Assembly: GCA_050049775.1 (NCBI GenBank)
Contig: JASFVP010000024.1
Span: 1-49,741, forward strand
Direction of reading: 5' to 3'
From: JABDQZ01 sp050049775
GTDB lineage: Bacteria > Pseudomonadota > Gammaproteobacteria > Chromatiales > Chromatiaceae
Length of the DNA: 49,741 bases
Notes under the pieces: model-generated
Database searches by the model: none
What the model saw: only the letters and a program-made list of their open reading frames with translations
Told to the model about the DNA's origin: nothing
Made by a program: the position numbers and the translations under genes
In this document: positions 15,330 through 23,936 of the stretch, in pieces
How the letters are laid out: every line of letters starts with the position of its first letter
Position numbering within the stretch: the first letter of the stretch is position 1

Positions 15330-16739
15330 ATGGCCGCAAATGATGTGCTGAACATGATCAAGGAAAACGACGTTAAATTCGTCGATTTCCGTTTCACTGA
15401 TACCCGCGGTAAGGAGCAGCATGTTTCCGTTCCCGCATCCATAATTGACGAGGATCTTTTTACCGATGGCAAGATGTTTGACGGTTCATCCATTGCTGGC
15501 TGGAAAGGTATTAATGAATCCGACATGATTTTGATGCCGGATGCCGAGACGGCTGTCATGGACCCGTTCAGTGATGAATCCTCGCTGATCCTGCGTTGTG
15601 ATGTGCTCGAGCCGGCAACCATGGAAGGTTATGAACGTGACCCACGCTCCGTCGCCAAGCGTGCTGAAGCCTATCTGCAGTCCACAGGGATCGCTGATAC
15701 TGCCTACTTTGGTCCGGAACCCGAATTCTTTGTGCTGGATGACGTTCGCTGGGGCGCCAGTATGGAAGGCGCGTTTTATAAAATCGATTCCGATGAATCC
15801 GAGTGGAACTCTGAGCGTGTTTATGAAGACGGTAACATCGGTCACCGTCCCGGCATCAAGGGCGGTTATTTCCCGGTGCCACCGGTCGATTCACTGCATG
15901 ATCTGCGTTCAGCGATGTGCCTGACCCTGGAAGAAATGGGCGTACCGGTTGAAGTGCATCATCATGAGGTCGCCACTGCCGGCCAGTGCGAAATCGGCAC
16001 CATGTTCAGCACCCTGGTAAAGCGTGCGGACTGGAACCAGATCATGAAGTACGTGATCATGAATGTCGGCCATGCTTATGGCAAAACCGTGACCTTCATG
16101 CCGAAACCACTGGTGGGCGATAACGGTTCCGGTATGCACGTGCATCAGTCGCTGGCCAAAGACGGTGTTAACCTGTTTGCCGGCGACCAGTATGGCGGCC
16201 TGTCTGAAACGGCGCTGTATTACATCGGCGGTATCATCAAGCACGCCAGATCCTTGAATGCGTTTACCAACGCTTCAACCAATTCTTACAAGCGTCTGGT
16301 GCCAGGCTTCGAAGCACCGGTTATGCTGGCGTACTCAGCACGTAACCGTTCGGCCTCGATTCGTATTCCCTGGGTTTCCAGCCCGAAAGGCCGTCGTATC
16401 GAAGTGCGTTTCCCGGATCCAACCGCCAACCCGTATCTGGCCTTCTCCGCCATGATGATGGCCGGCCTTGATGGTATCCAGAACAAGATTCACCCGGGCG
16501 ATGCGATGGACAAGGACCTGTACGATCTGCCAGCGGAAGAAGCCAAGGCAATCCCGACCGTTTGTCACAGTCTGGATCAGGCTCTCGAAATGCTGGATGC
16601 AGACCGCAGTTACCTGACTGCAGGCGGTGTTTTCACTGACGATCTGATTGACGGTTACATCAAGCTGAAAATGGAAGAAGTCACCCGACTGCGCATGACA
16701 ACTCACCCGGTTGAGTTCGACATGTACTACAGTCTGTAA
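15330..16739 (+). CDS. glnA: Glutamine synthetase type I
   Basis: A 469-residue GSI, the same length as E. coli GlnA, which forms a dodecamer and makes glutamine. The start at 15330 follows GGAGAG and gives MAANDVLNMI; an in-frame ATG five codons earlier overlaps the RBS and is rejected. Visible motifs are MFDGSSIAGWKGI, HHHEVATAGQ, NGSGMHVHQS and RNRSASIRIP. The adenylylation loop DLYDLPAEE with Tyr398 marks the GSI-beta subtype controlled by GlnE. It is followed by a strong terminator, then DUF4124-ntrB-ntrC on the same strand, the usual gammaproteobacterial nitrogen-regulation order. Confidence 0.98.
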   Translation: MAANDVLNMIKENDVKFVDFRFTDTRGKEQHVSVPASIIDEDLFTDGKMFDGSSIAGWKGINESDMILMPDAETAVMDPFSDESSLILRCDVLEPATMEGYERDPRSVAKRAEAYLQSTGIADTAYFGPEPEFFVLDDVRWGASMEGAFYKIDSDESEWNSERVYEDGNIGHRPGIKGGYFPVPPVDSLHDLRSAMCLTLEEMGVPVEVHHHEVATAGQCEIGTMFSTLVKRADWNQIMKYVIMNVGHAYGKTVTFMPKPLVGDNGSGMHVHQSLAKDGVNLFAGDQYGGLSETALYYIGGIIKHARSLNAFTNASTNSYKRLVPGFEAPVMLAYSARNRSASIRIPWVSSPKGRRIEVRFPDPTANPYLAFSAMMMAGLDGIQNKIHPGDAMDKDLYDLPAEEAKAIPTVCHSLDQALEMLDADRSYLTAGGVFTDDLIDGYIKLKMEEVTRLRMTTHPVEFDMYYSL

Positions 16740-16757
16740 ACTTCGATCACAGTCTGG

Positions 16758-16788
16758 AAAAAACGCCTTCTCGTGAGGCGTTTTTTTT
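16758..16788 (+). terminator. Intrinsic terminator of glnA
   Basis: The inverted repeat AACGCCT / AGGCGTT (16762-16768 with 16776-16782) with a 7-nt loop continues into a run of eight T; the preceding A-run extends the stem. It lies just after the glnA stop, so the downstream DUF4124 and ntrBC genes probably need their own promoters. Confidence 0.92.
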
Positions 16789-16835
16789 GCCCGCGATAAG
16801 TTGTTGCAGCGATGCCGCTGGACTATGCTGATAGC

Positions 16836-17564
16836 ATGTTGAAACAGATCGCTACAGCATTGTTGTTACTGCTTTCGTTTGGCGCAAACGCCGAGTTTTA
16901 TAAATGGACGGATGCCTCAGGCACCGTGCATTACACCGACAAGCGGCCACAGGAAAGTGGCTCTGAGCCGGTTGTGCTGCCTAAAACCATGTTTTACACA
17001 CCGCCATCCACCGCATCCGGTACGTCGGGCATTTCACCGGACAAACTCGCCGGCCCGGATGCCATCTACCAGCGCTTTGAAATTCTCCGGCCAGTTGATG
17101 GCAAGACAGTGCGCAACAATCGTGGCGATGTCACCGTCGTGGTAGCAATTGATCCGGAGTTGTCAGCGACACATTCGTTGCAATTGTTACTGGATGGGGT
17201 CGTCATTGGTTCAACGCAGACAACCTCGATGTTGCTGCAGAATGTCGACCGTGGTACGCATCGTCTGCAAGCCAGTATCATCAACGGTGCCGGTGTTGTG
17301 CTGTTGTCAGCGCGCAGCATAAGTTTTGAACTGAAGCAGGAATCCCAGATAGAGCCCCAGCCACCGGAAGTGCTGGAAGAGGCTTACAAACCACGCTATG
17401 AACCTGGCTCTGCGGATGATACCTACAATCCCTCAACCGATCCGGATACCTATAAACCGGGCGACCCGGACGGCTACGATCCAGTGCCCGGCGGTGGCGG
17501 TTACAAGCCGAATCCGCCGGCCAAGCCCTATAAACCCACCTATACGCCTTCCTACAACCAATAG
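16836..17564 (+). CDS. DUF4124 domain protein, exported, with Tyr-Pro-rich tail
   Basis: A 242-residue predicted periplasmic protein of unknown function. The start at 16836 gives a clean signal peptide (MLKQIATALLLLLSFGANA) followed directly by the DUF4124 core EFYKWTDASGTVHYTDKRP. A beta-rich middle region (about 75-165) resembles an Ig-like fold. The last ~60 residues are low-complexity repeats around Y-K-P and Y-N/D-P units separated by Asp, Gly and Pro. An in-frame ATG eight codons earlier would spoil the signal peptide. DUF4124 genes commonly sit between glnA and ntrB in gammaproteobacteria, though no nitrogen role is known to me. Confidence 0.88.
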   Translation: MLKQIATALLLLLSFGANAEFYKWTDASGTVHYTDKRPQESGSEPVVLPKTMFYTPPSTASGTSGISPDKLAGPDAIYQRFEILRPVDGKTVRNNRGDVTVVVAIDPELSATHSLQLLLDGVVIGSTQTTSMLLQNVDRGTHRLQASIINGAGVVLLSARSISFELKQESQIEPQPPEVLEEAYKPRYEPGSADDTYNPSTDPDTYKPGDPDGYDPVPGGGGYKPNPPAKPYKPTYTPSYNQ

Positions 17565-17582
17565 CCTTTTGCTGTTTTCTGA

Positions 17583-17599
17583 TGCACTATAATGGTGCG
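17583..17599. promoter_or_regulatory. NtrC operator overlapping a -10 box upstream of ntrB
   Basis: TGCACTATAATGGTGCG matches the 17-bp NtrC consensus at nearly every conserved position. A perfect TATAAT (17588-17593) lies at its centre on the plus strand, facing ntrB 130 nt downstream. Bound NtrC would occlude this sigma-70 -10 element, as described for autorepression of the E. coli glnL promoter. No strong -35 hexamer is seen. Confidence 0.82.
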
Positions 17600-17615
17600 T
17601 TCCTAATAAAGCCAT

Positions 17616-17644
17616 TTTTTATACTGAATTTCTTTGTATAAAAA
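17616..17644. repeat. AT-rich inverted repeat upstream of ntrB
   Basis: A 9-bp perfect inverted repeat (TTTTTATAC / GTATAAAAA) with an 11-nt loop, in the leader between the NtrC operator and ntrB. The stem has almost no GC, so it is a poor terminator. It could be a regulator site or a chance AT-rich palindrome. Confidence 0.4.
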
Positions 17645-17721
17645 TTCTTAGTTTTTCAGTTGGTTAAAATTTTACGCGGGCTTTTTGCAAAGCTGGTTTG
17701 AATTTTGCTGTAGGAAATGAA

Positions 17722-18810
17722 ATGAATACTTACAGACCTGAACAAAGCTCGTTGCAGCAGCGTGTGCTCGATAATCTGCAATCGGCGGTCATGCTGTTTA
17801 ATGAAAAACTGGAACTTGATTACATCAATCCAGCCGGTGAAATGATTTTTTCAGCCAGCGCCAGAAACATGGTCGGGCAGAAAGCCTGTGACCTGATTCG
17901 TTGTCCGGATGCCATTGTTGGGAAAAACCTGAAAAAGGCCCTGCAACAGAATCAGCCGATTACCGAGCGTGAAGTCCTGTTGCCATTGCCGGATCAGTCC
18001 GAGATAGTGGTGGACTTTTCCATCATACCGTTGGCCAGCACGGAAACTTCCCAAGGTGGTTTGCTGGTCGAGATCCAGCGCTTGGATCGGCATATCCGCA
18101 TCAGCCGCGACGAACAACTGATGTCGCAGCAGTCGGTCACGCGTGATCTGGTGCGTGGCCTGGCCCATGAGATCAAGAATCCACTCGGCGGCATACGCGG
18201 CGCAGCGCAATTGCTCGAGGGTGAACTACCGGACGATGAACTCAAGGAATACACCCAGATCATCATTGAGGAAGCCGACCGCCTGCAGGCCTTGGTCGAC
18301 CAGATGCTGGGCCCCAACAAATTGCCCAACAAGCAACTGCTGAACATCCACGATGTGCTGGAACGCGTGCGTAGCCTGGTGCTGGTCGAGGATGACTCCA
18401 TTCCGATCTGGCGTGATTACGACCCGAGCATTCCGGAACTGGTCGCCGATCAGGATCAGCTGATCCAGGCGATCCTCAACATCGTCAAGAATGCCGTGCG
18501 GGCGTTACAAAATCAGGAAAACGCCAGAATCACCCTGAAAACGCGTGTACAGCGCCAGTACACACTCGGTAACCAGCGTTACCGGCATGTCGCCCAGATT
18601 CAGGTGATTGATAACGGTCCCGGCATCAAAAAGTCACTCAAGGAAAAAATCTTTTTTCCCATGGTGTCCGATTCCGAGGGTGGTGTAGGCGTCGGTCTGT
18701 CGATCGCACAGTCGCTGGTAAACAAACATGGTGGTTTGATTGAATGTCAGAGCGAGCCAGGCGAGACGGTATTTACCATCTGGCTGCCGCTGGAGAATGA
18801 AAATGAGTAA
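17722..18810 (+). CDS. ntrB: Nitrogen regulation sensor histidine kinase NtrB (GlnL)
   Basis: The cytosolic histidine kinase that phosphorylates and dephosphorylates NtrC under PII control. The 362-residue protein has a PAS domain (about 15-130), an H-box GLAHEIKNPLGGIRG with phospho-acceptor H149, an N-box (IVKNAVRALQN) and G-boxes (DNGPGIK, GVGVGLSIAQSLV). No membrane segment is present, as expected. The ATG at 17722 follows TAGGAAA; a TTG eight codons upstream is rejected. The gene overlaps ntrC by 8 nt. An NtrC operator with an embedded -10 lies upstream. Confidence 0.97.
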   Translation: MNTYRPEQSSLQQRVLDNLQSAVMLFNEKLELDYINPAGEMIFSASARNMVGQKACDLIRCPDAIVGKNLKKALQQNQPITEREVLLPLPDQSEIVVDFSIIPLASTETSQGGLLVEIQRLDRHIRISRDEQLMSQQSVTRDLVRGLAHEIKNPLGGIRGAAQLLEGELPDDELKEYTQIIIEEADRLQALVDQMLGPNKLPNKQLLNIHDVLERVRSLVLVEDDSIPIWRDYDPSIPELVADQDQLIQAILNIVKNAVRALQNQENARITLKTRVQRQYTLGNQRYRHVAQIQVIDNGPGIKKSLKEKIFFPMVSDSEGGVGVGLSIAQSLVNKHGGLIECQSEPGETVFTIWLPLENENE

Positions 18811-20227
18811 GATTTATTATGTGTGGGTCATTGATGACGACCGCTCCATACGCTGGGTGCTGGAAAAGGCTCTGCAAAAGGCGGACATGCGCGTGGAGAG
18901 TTTTCCCAGCGCCGACGGCGTGCTGGAACGACTGGAGCACGAAACACCGGATGTGATCCTGTCCGATGTGCGCATGCCGGGCATTGACGGCTTTGAATTG
19001 CTGCAACGCATCAAGGATAGAAAGCCGGACCTGCCGGTGATTATCATGACGGCACACTCCGATCTGGACAGCGCCGTATCGGCATACCACCGCGGGGCTT
19101 TTGAGTATTTACCAAAACCCTTTGATATCGATGAAGCGGTGGAACAGGTGCGGCGCGCCTGCCGCTTCAAGCAGGAGCACGAAGGCCAGAAGCCGGATTC
19201 CCAGGCACAGATCAAGGCCGAAATCATCGGTGAAGCGCCGGCCATGCAGGAAGTCTATCGCGCCATTGGTCGTATGGCGCGTTCCAACATCACGGTGCTG
19301 ATCAACGGCGAGTCCGGTACCGGCAAGGAACTGGTCGCCAAGGCCTTGCACAATCACAGCCTGCGCAAAAACCAGCCGTTCATCGCGTTGAACATGGCGG
19401 CGATTCCGCGTGACTTGCTCGAGTCGGAATTGTTCGGTCATGAAAAAGGCGCGTTCACCGGCGCCCAGGCACGCCGCAAAGGCCGCTTTGAACAGGCCGA
19501 TAGCGGCACCCTGTTTCTGGATGAAATCGGCGATATGCCGGCCGAGTTGCAAACCCGCCTGTTGCGCGTGCTGGCGGACGGACAGTTTTATCCGGTCGGC
19601 AGCCACGAGCCGGTTAAAGTAGATGTGCGCATCGTCGCTGCCACCCACCAGGATCTCGAAGCGCTGGTGAAAAAGGGCCAATTCCGCGAAGACCTGTTTC
19701 ATCGCCTCAATGTCATTCGCATTCACATTCCGTCACTGCGGGAACGCAGTGAGGATATTCCCTTGCTGATGGAGCATTTTCTGCACGAAGCGGCCACCGA
19801 GCTGGGAGTCAGTGCCAAGACCTTGATGCCGGATACCATTGCCGAACTGAAAAACTTTGACTGGCCGGGCAATGTGCGGCAACTGGAGAACACCGCGCGC
19901 TGGCTGACGGTGATGGCCTCCGGGCAGATGATTCACCTGGAGGACCTGCCGGCGGAAATCCGCCAGACACCGGTGCCGCGTGGCCCGGGCGATGAAGACT
20001 GGCAGGCCGGCCTGGGACGCTGGGCGCGCAATGAACTGAAAAACGGCCACAAGGCGATACTCAATGATGCCGTGCCGATTTTCGAATCGATCATGATCCA
20101 GTCGGCGCTGGAATACACCGCCGGTAAAAAACAGGAAGCGGCAGCCTTGCTGGGCTGGGGCAGAAATACCTTGACCCGTAAAATGAAGGACCTTAACTTA
20201 GATTCGAACCACATACGCGCGGACTGA
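18803..20227 (+). CDS. ntrC: Nitrogen regulation response regulator NtrC (GlnG)
   Basis: Sigma-54-dependent activator of nitrogen genes. The 474-residue protein has a receiver domain (acidic pocket D11-D13, phospho-site D55 in LSDVRMPG), an AAA+ domain with Walker A GESGTGKE (169-176) and the sigma-54 contact loop GAFTGA (216-221), and a C-terminal Fis-type helix-turn-helix (ALLGWGRNTLTRKMKDL). I choose the second of two close ATGs (18803), because GGAG sits 7 nt before it. The matching dyads near 14.9 and 17.6 kb are its likely targets. Confidence 0.98.
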   Translation: MSKIYYVWVIDDDRSIRWVLEKALQKADMRVESFPSADGVLERLEHETPDVILSDVRMPGIDGFELLQRIKDRKPDLPVIIMTAHSDLDSAVSAYHRGAFEYLPKPFDIDEAVEQVRRACRFKQEHEGQKPDSQAQIKAEIIGEAPAMQEVYRAIGRMARSNITVLINGESGTGKELVAKALHNHSLRKNQPFIALNMAAIPRDLLESELFGHEKGAFTGAQARRKGRFEQADSGTLFLDEIGDMPAELQTRLLRVLADGQFYPVGSHEPVKVDVRIVAATHQDLEALVKKGQFREDLFHRLNVIRIHIPSLRERSEDIPLLMEHFLHEAATELGVSAKTLMPDTIAELKNFDWPGNVRQLENTARWLTVMASGQMIHLEDLPAEIRQTPVPRGPGDEDWQAGLGRWARNELKNGHKAILNDAVPIFESIMIQSALEYTAGKKQEAAALLGWGRNTLTRKMKDLNLDSNHIRAD

Positions 20228-20255
20228 TTGCCGCGCCCTTGCAACGGAGCGAATT

Positions 20256-20660
20256 TTGGACAGCAGCAGTATCCAGCTAAACGGCAGTGAAATCGAATCC
20301 ATCAGCCTCGACGGCAACGAAGCCAAAGTGTTTTTTTCCCGTGCCATCATCATCAAAACCATGACCGGTTCGGTCGAGAAAACCAAATGGTGGCAAAAAG
20401 GTTATCTGATATTTGGTGATGCCGAAATTGAGACACAACCCGGTAACTTGCCGCTAACCTGTGCCGGCGGCGATGTAGGCGAGAACGTTTACACCTATCG
20501 CGACATGATCCCGGTGCCACTCGACAGTCGTGGTCGGGCACACTGCAATCTGTATTTTCAGGACAGTGACGAACGTTTGATCATTGAAGCAACATCCGTG
20601 CGCCTGGAAATGCTGGACGTGCCGAAATACATCGAACACATCCGCCCGCCATCGGCGTAA
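20256..20660 (+). CDS. Conserved-looking protein of unknown function
   Basis: A 134-residue soluble protein, read from a TTG start preceded by CGGAG at proper spacing, 28 nt after ntrC. Beta-strand-like alternation dominates (SIQLNGSEIESISLDG; AKVFFSRAIIIKTM), and it ends in PPSA. It has no signal peptide and two internal cysteines, and I recognise no family. The N-terminal pattern (a residue-level 'I..I....AKVFFSRAII.K' strand) suggests a small beta-barrel. It may be co-transcribed with ntrBC, or may simply follow it. Confidence 0.68.
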   Translation: MDSSSIQLNGSEIESISLDGNEAKVFFSRAIIIKTMTGSVEKTKWWQKGYLIFGDAEIETQPGNLPLTCAGGDVGENVYTYRDMIPVPLDSRGRAHCNLYFQDSDERLIIEATSVRLEMLDVPKYIEHIRPPSA

Positions 20661-20690
20661 ATCAATCGGTCTGTAGCAAGTAGCGGGTCG

Positions 20691-21974
20691 TTAAGCCTGT
20701 AACAGACTGCGCGCTTCGGCGATTTCGTCCTTGGCTTCGTCGAGGATTTTCAGGCTCATCATCGGTGTCAGTTGGCTCAGCTTGAGACGCTTGAAGGCCG
20801 GCACGGTATCGATCGCCGGCACGCCGACACCGAGGTCCTTGTGGCCAATAAAACTGTGCAGCTGGGCGATGATCACCAGGTCTGAATAATCCGGTGGCGT
20901 GTCCGGGTTTCTCATCCAGTTTTCCGCATCCAGCGCCACTTCGGGCAGGCCTTCCGGGAATCCCCAGTTGCGCAGGATCATATTGCCGATCTGGGCGCGC
21001 AACGATTTGATGGTGCTGTCGAGGATTCTGCGGTTTTCCTGGGCTTCGGGAAAATCCAGCGCATAGTTGAGAATTGCCACCACGCCGATATCATGCACCA
21101 GACCGGCCAGCAGGGCGTGCTCGGGATCAAACTTGCCGAGTTTTTTCGCCAGTACATGCGACAGCGCGGCAACCAGCGTGCTGTGGCTCCAGAGGTTTTT
21201 CATGCGCCGTTGCAACAAGGCGGACTTGGTGCGAAACAGTTCCTTGATGGCAAAGCTGGTGACCAGCTTGTGCGTCAGGTTGGTGCCAAGGCGCACCACG
21301 GCGGCACTCAGACTGTCGACCTTGTTGCTGCCGCCGTACATGGCGCTGTTGGCGGCCTTGACCAGTTTGGCGGCGATGGCCGGATCGGTTTGCACGATCT
21401 CGGCGATGTGATGCGCATCGGAAGTCTCGTCATTGAGCGCCTTGCCGACCCTAACGGCGATGTCGGGCAATGAAGGCAGGATCAGCTGGTCATTTTTCAA
21501 ATCCTGATACAGCTTGTAACTGATCTCGCTTTCGAAGGCGTATTCCGAATCGCTCATGCTGATGTCGGACGAAGCATAGTCGACGCTACCGTCATCCAGC
21601 ACGATGCTGCTTTCGGGCTCATCCTGTTTGGCCTGCAATCCCATCATCAACTCGTTGGGCACCTTTAGATAGGTGACCGGCTCGGTGGCAATCACCTGGT
21701 AACGGCGCGGCACCAGTTGTGCGATCTGGTTTCTGGCCGATTCCGAACCGGCCTCGATGGTGCGTTCTGCGCCATCGGCCGCCTTCAATAACAGGCTGCC
21801 GCTGACCAGAAAATAACCGAATTCGGATGTATCGCCGAGTTCAATGATGCGCGTGCCTTTGGCCACCCTGGTGGGTGTTACCTGATCGATGATTGCCTGC
21901 AAGCGTAATTCGTTGGTGGCAGAAAAGCTGTGGTATTTACGAAGCTCATCCAGGGTAAGTTGTTGACTAGACAT
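20691..21974 (-). CDS. HDOD domain protein with N-terminal cyclic-nucleotide-binding fold
   Basis: A 427-residue cytosolic signalling protein. The N-terminal ~110 residues have the CAP-like cyclic nucleotide-binding layout (KGTRIIELGDTSEFGYFLVSG). A linker follows, and then an HDOD domain (about 165-370) with the motifs LPSLPDIAVRV, VQTDPAIAAKLVKAANSA and HALLAGLVHDIG. HDOD is related to the HD phosphohydrolases but usually lacks activity, acting in stress or motility signalling. The canonical cNMP phosphate-binding cassette is not evident, so ligand binding is uncertain. It is convergent with the preceding gene, with 30 nt between stops. Confidence 0.88.
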   Translation of the reverse strand: MSSQQLTLDELRKYHSFSATNELRLQAIIDQVTPTRVAKGTRIIELGDTSEFGYFLVSGSLLLKAADGAERTIEAGSESARNQIAQLVPRRYQVIATEPVTYLKVPNELMMGLQAKQDEPESSIVLDDGSVDYASSDISMSDSEYAFESEISYKLYQDLKNDQLILPSLPDIAVRVGKALNDETSDAHHIAEIVQTDPAIAAKLVKAANSAMYGGSNKVDSLSAAVVRLGTNLTHKLVTSFAIKELFRTKSALLQRRMKNLWSHSTLVAALSHVLAKKLGKFDPEHALLAGLVHDIGVVAILNYALDFPEAQENRRILDSTIKSLRAQIGNMILRNWGFPEGLPEVALDAENWMRNPDTPPDYSDLVIIAQLHSFIGHKDLGVGVPAIDTVPAFKRLKLSQLTPMMSLKILDEAKDEIAEARSLLQA

Positions 21975-22083
21975 ATTGACTGATGATTTTCCTTTTAGTC
22001 ATGAGCATATGTACTAAGGTGTGATTCGTCAATAAAAGCTGCGATAGCATGCTGACCTGGCTACAGAAATTTTCAGCAGGCAC

Positions 22084-22110
22084 AAAAAAACCCGCATTAG
22101 CGGGCTTTTT
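22084..22110 (-). terminator. Intrinsic terminator downstream of the 74-residue protein gene
   Basis: CCCGC / GCGGG stem (22091-22095 with 22100-22104), loop ATTA, followed on the minus strand by a run of seven T and on the plus strand by five T. It lies 22 nt after the stop of the small minus-strand gene, and insulates it from the HDOD gene. Confidence 0.85.
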
Positions 22111-22131
22111 CGAGGTTATCCTCGCTTCAGC

Positions 22132-22356
22132 TCAGAAGCGTGAAGAACCGACGATTTCATGGGAGAGGTCAACAACCTTCATTGCCATTTCCATGTATTT
22201 TTCTCTGTAGTCTTTCAGCAGACCATCCTGAGAGTAGTAATAATCTTTACCAGAAATGCCATTATTGTGCTCGAAATCGATGAACTGCTTCTGCATTTCA
22301 AGCATTTCCTTAATCATGTCATTTTTCTGTTTGATCAATTCGGCTTTATCGCTCAT
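22132..22356 (-). CDS. Small helical protein of unknown function
   Basis: A 74-residue, highly charged protein beginning MSDKAELIKQKNDMIKEMLE. The N-terminal half is Lys/Glu/Met-rich and looks like a continuous amphipathic helix. A short tyrosine-rich segment (KDYYYSQDG) follows, then another helix. It has a good RBS (GGAGA) and its own terminator, which supports a real and perhaps well-expressed monocistronic gene. I do not recognise a family. Confidence 0.72.
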   Translation of the reverse strand: MSDKAELIKQKNDMIKEMLEMQKQFIDFEHNNGISGKDYYYSQDGLLKDYREKYMEMAMKVVDLSHEIVGSSRF

Positions 22357-22473
22357 GTCTTCGTTCTCCGAGAACTGTCACTACAGACCTGTTTAAGTGG
22401 ATATCGAATCGCTAATATAGCATGTCTGTTTTTGCCATTACCAGTAAAAAGTGCTCAAAAAGCTCAATTCCGT

Positions 22474-23442
22474 TCAGTCGCACATACAGTTGGCCGGCGG
22501 CGGTGAATTCAGCTGCAGGCTGCCGGTTAGCTCGGAAATGTGTGAAAAACCATGGCCTTGCAGATATTTATCGATTCCGGCGTTGATTTTGCTGCAGATC
22601 AGAGCGTCATAAAACAGCGCCGTACCGATGCCGATGGCGCTGGCGCCGGCAATCAGAAATTCAATCGCATCCTCGGCCGTGGTGATGCCGCCCTGGCCGA
22701 TAATCGGGATATTGTGCTCACGGCAAACCTGATACACCTGATGCACCTTGAGCAGTGCCACCGGTTTGATCGCCGGACCTGACAGGCCGCCCTGGTTGTT
22801 GCCGATCACCGGCGTCCGCTTGTTGATGTCGATGGCCATGCCCATCAGCGTGTTGATCACGGCGAAGGCGTCACTGCCGGCGTCGATACAGCGACGCGCG
22901 TTTGTGGCGATGTCGGTCTGGTTGGGTGACAACTTGGTGATCAACGGCTTGTCGGTAACTTCACGGCAGGCGGCGACCACGCGCGCCGACATGTCCGGAT
23001 CATTACCGAAGGCGACGCCGCCTTCCTTGACGTTGGGGCAGGAAATGTTGATTTCGATCGCATCAATCGGTGAATCGTTGAAGCGTTCGGTGACGTAACG
23101 ATATTCCTCAACCGTTGAACCCGAGACATTGGCGATAAAGCGGGTTTCGCTAAAATCCAGCGCCGGCAGGATGTCATCCACGACTTTATCCACGCCCGGG
23201 TTTTGCAGGCCTATGGCATTGAGCATGCCGGCCGGGGTTTCGTAAACCCGGTGCGGCGCATTGCCAAGCCGTGCCGTCTGGGTAGTGCCCTTCAGGCAGA
23301 CGGCGCCGACATCGCGGTTGCTAAAGCCGGCAACGCGTGTGTACTCTTCACCAAAGCCGACACAGCCGGACAGTAGCACCAGCGGTGTCTGCAGGGACAA
23401 GCCGCAAAAATCGATGGCCAGCCTGTTGTTGTCTGTGCTCAT
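22474..23442 (-). CDS. Dihydroorotate dehydrogenase, class 1 (PyrD 1B-like)
   Basis: A 322-residue FMN-binding TIM-barrel enzyme predicted to oxidise dihydroorotate in pyrimidine synthesis. Class 1 signatures are GFGEEYTR, KGTTQTARLGN, ETPAGMLNAIGLQNPG, INISCPNVKEGG (active-site Cys, rather than the Ser of class 2), NTLMGMAID, GGLSGPAIKP and GQGGITTAEDA. It most resembles the NAD-linked 1B type, which normally pairs with PyrK; no pyrK is nearby. The odd C-terminus ends in NCMCD. Most gammaproteobacteria use membrane class 2 PyrD, so this may be an additional or replacement enzyme. Confidence 0.88.
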   Translation of the reverse strand: MSTDNNRLAIDFCGLSLQTPLVLLSGCVGFGEEYTRVAGFSNRDVGAVCLKGTTQTARLGNAPHRVYETPAGMLNAIGLQNPGVDKVVDDILPALDFSETRFIANVSGSTVEEYRYVTERFNDSPIDAIEINISCPNVKEGGVAFGNDPDMSARVVAACREVTDKPLITKLSPNQTDIATNARRCIDAGSDAFAVINTLMGMAIDINKRTPVIGNNQGGLSGPAIKPVALLKVHQVYQVCREHNIPIIGQGGITTAEDAIEFLIAGASAIGIGTALFYDALICSKINAGIDKYLQGHGFSHISELTGSLQLNSPPPANCMCD

Positions 23443-23471
23443 ATTATTTCCCGTCTGTTACGGATGTAACC

Positions 23472-23936
23472 GTGTTTCATATTGTTTTGTATCAGCCCGA
23501 AATTCCGCCCAATACCGGCAATATCATACGCCTGTGTGCCAACACCGGCAGCCATTTGCATCTGATCCAGCCACTGGGTTTTGCCATGGATGACAAAAAG
23601 CTGCGCCGTGCCGGACTCGACTACAGCGAATGGGCGGATGTTGCTTTGTACGACAGCTGGCCCGAGTTTATCAAGCAGGCACAACCGGCCTGTTTGTATG
23701 CCTGTAGCACCAAGGCGAGTCGACACTATCATGACGTTGCTTTTCAGGCTGGCGACTATTTGTTGTTTGGTCCGGAAACACGCGGTTTGCCCGAAGAACT
23801 GTTGCACGAACTGGGTCCGCAGCACTGCTTGCGTTTGCCGATGTTGCCACACAGCCGCAGCATGAATCTGTCCAATGCGGTGTCGGTGTTTCTTTACGAA
23901 GCCTGGCGGCAGCTTGATTTCCGTGGCGGCGGTTAA
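23472..23936 (+). CDS. trmL: tRNA (cytidine(34)-2'-O)-methyltransferase TrmL
   Basis: A SPOUT-fold methyltransferase that 2'-O-methylates the wobble base of two tRNA-Leu species. A GTG start at 23472 gives VFHIVLYQPEIPPNTGNIIR read as fMet-initiated, the family N-terminus, and 154 residues against 157 in E. coli. SPOUT knot motifs are visible: LFGPETRGLP and LPMLPHSRSMNLSNAVSV. The RBS is weak. It is divergent from the dihydroorotate dehydrogenase gene (29-nt gap) and its TAA overlaps that of gpsA by 4 nt (TTAA). Confidence 0.93.
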   Translation: MFHIVLYQPEIPPNTGNIIRLCANTGSHLHLIQPLGFAMDDKKLRRAGLDYSEWADVALYDSWPEFIKQAQPACLYACSTKASRHYHDVAFQAGDYLLFGPETRGLPEELLHELGPQHCLRLPMLPHSRSMNLSNAVSVFLYEAWRQLDFRGGG

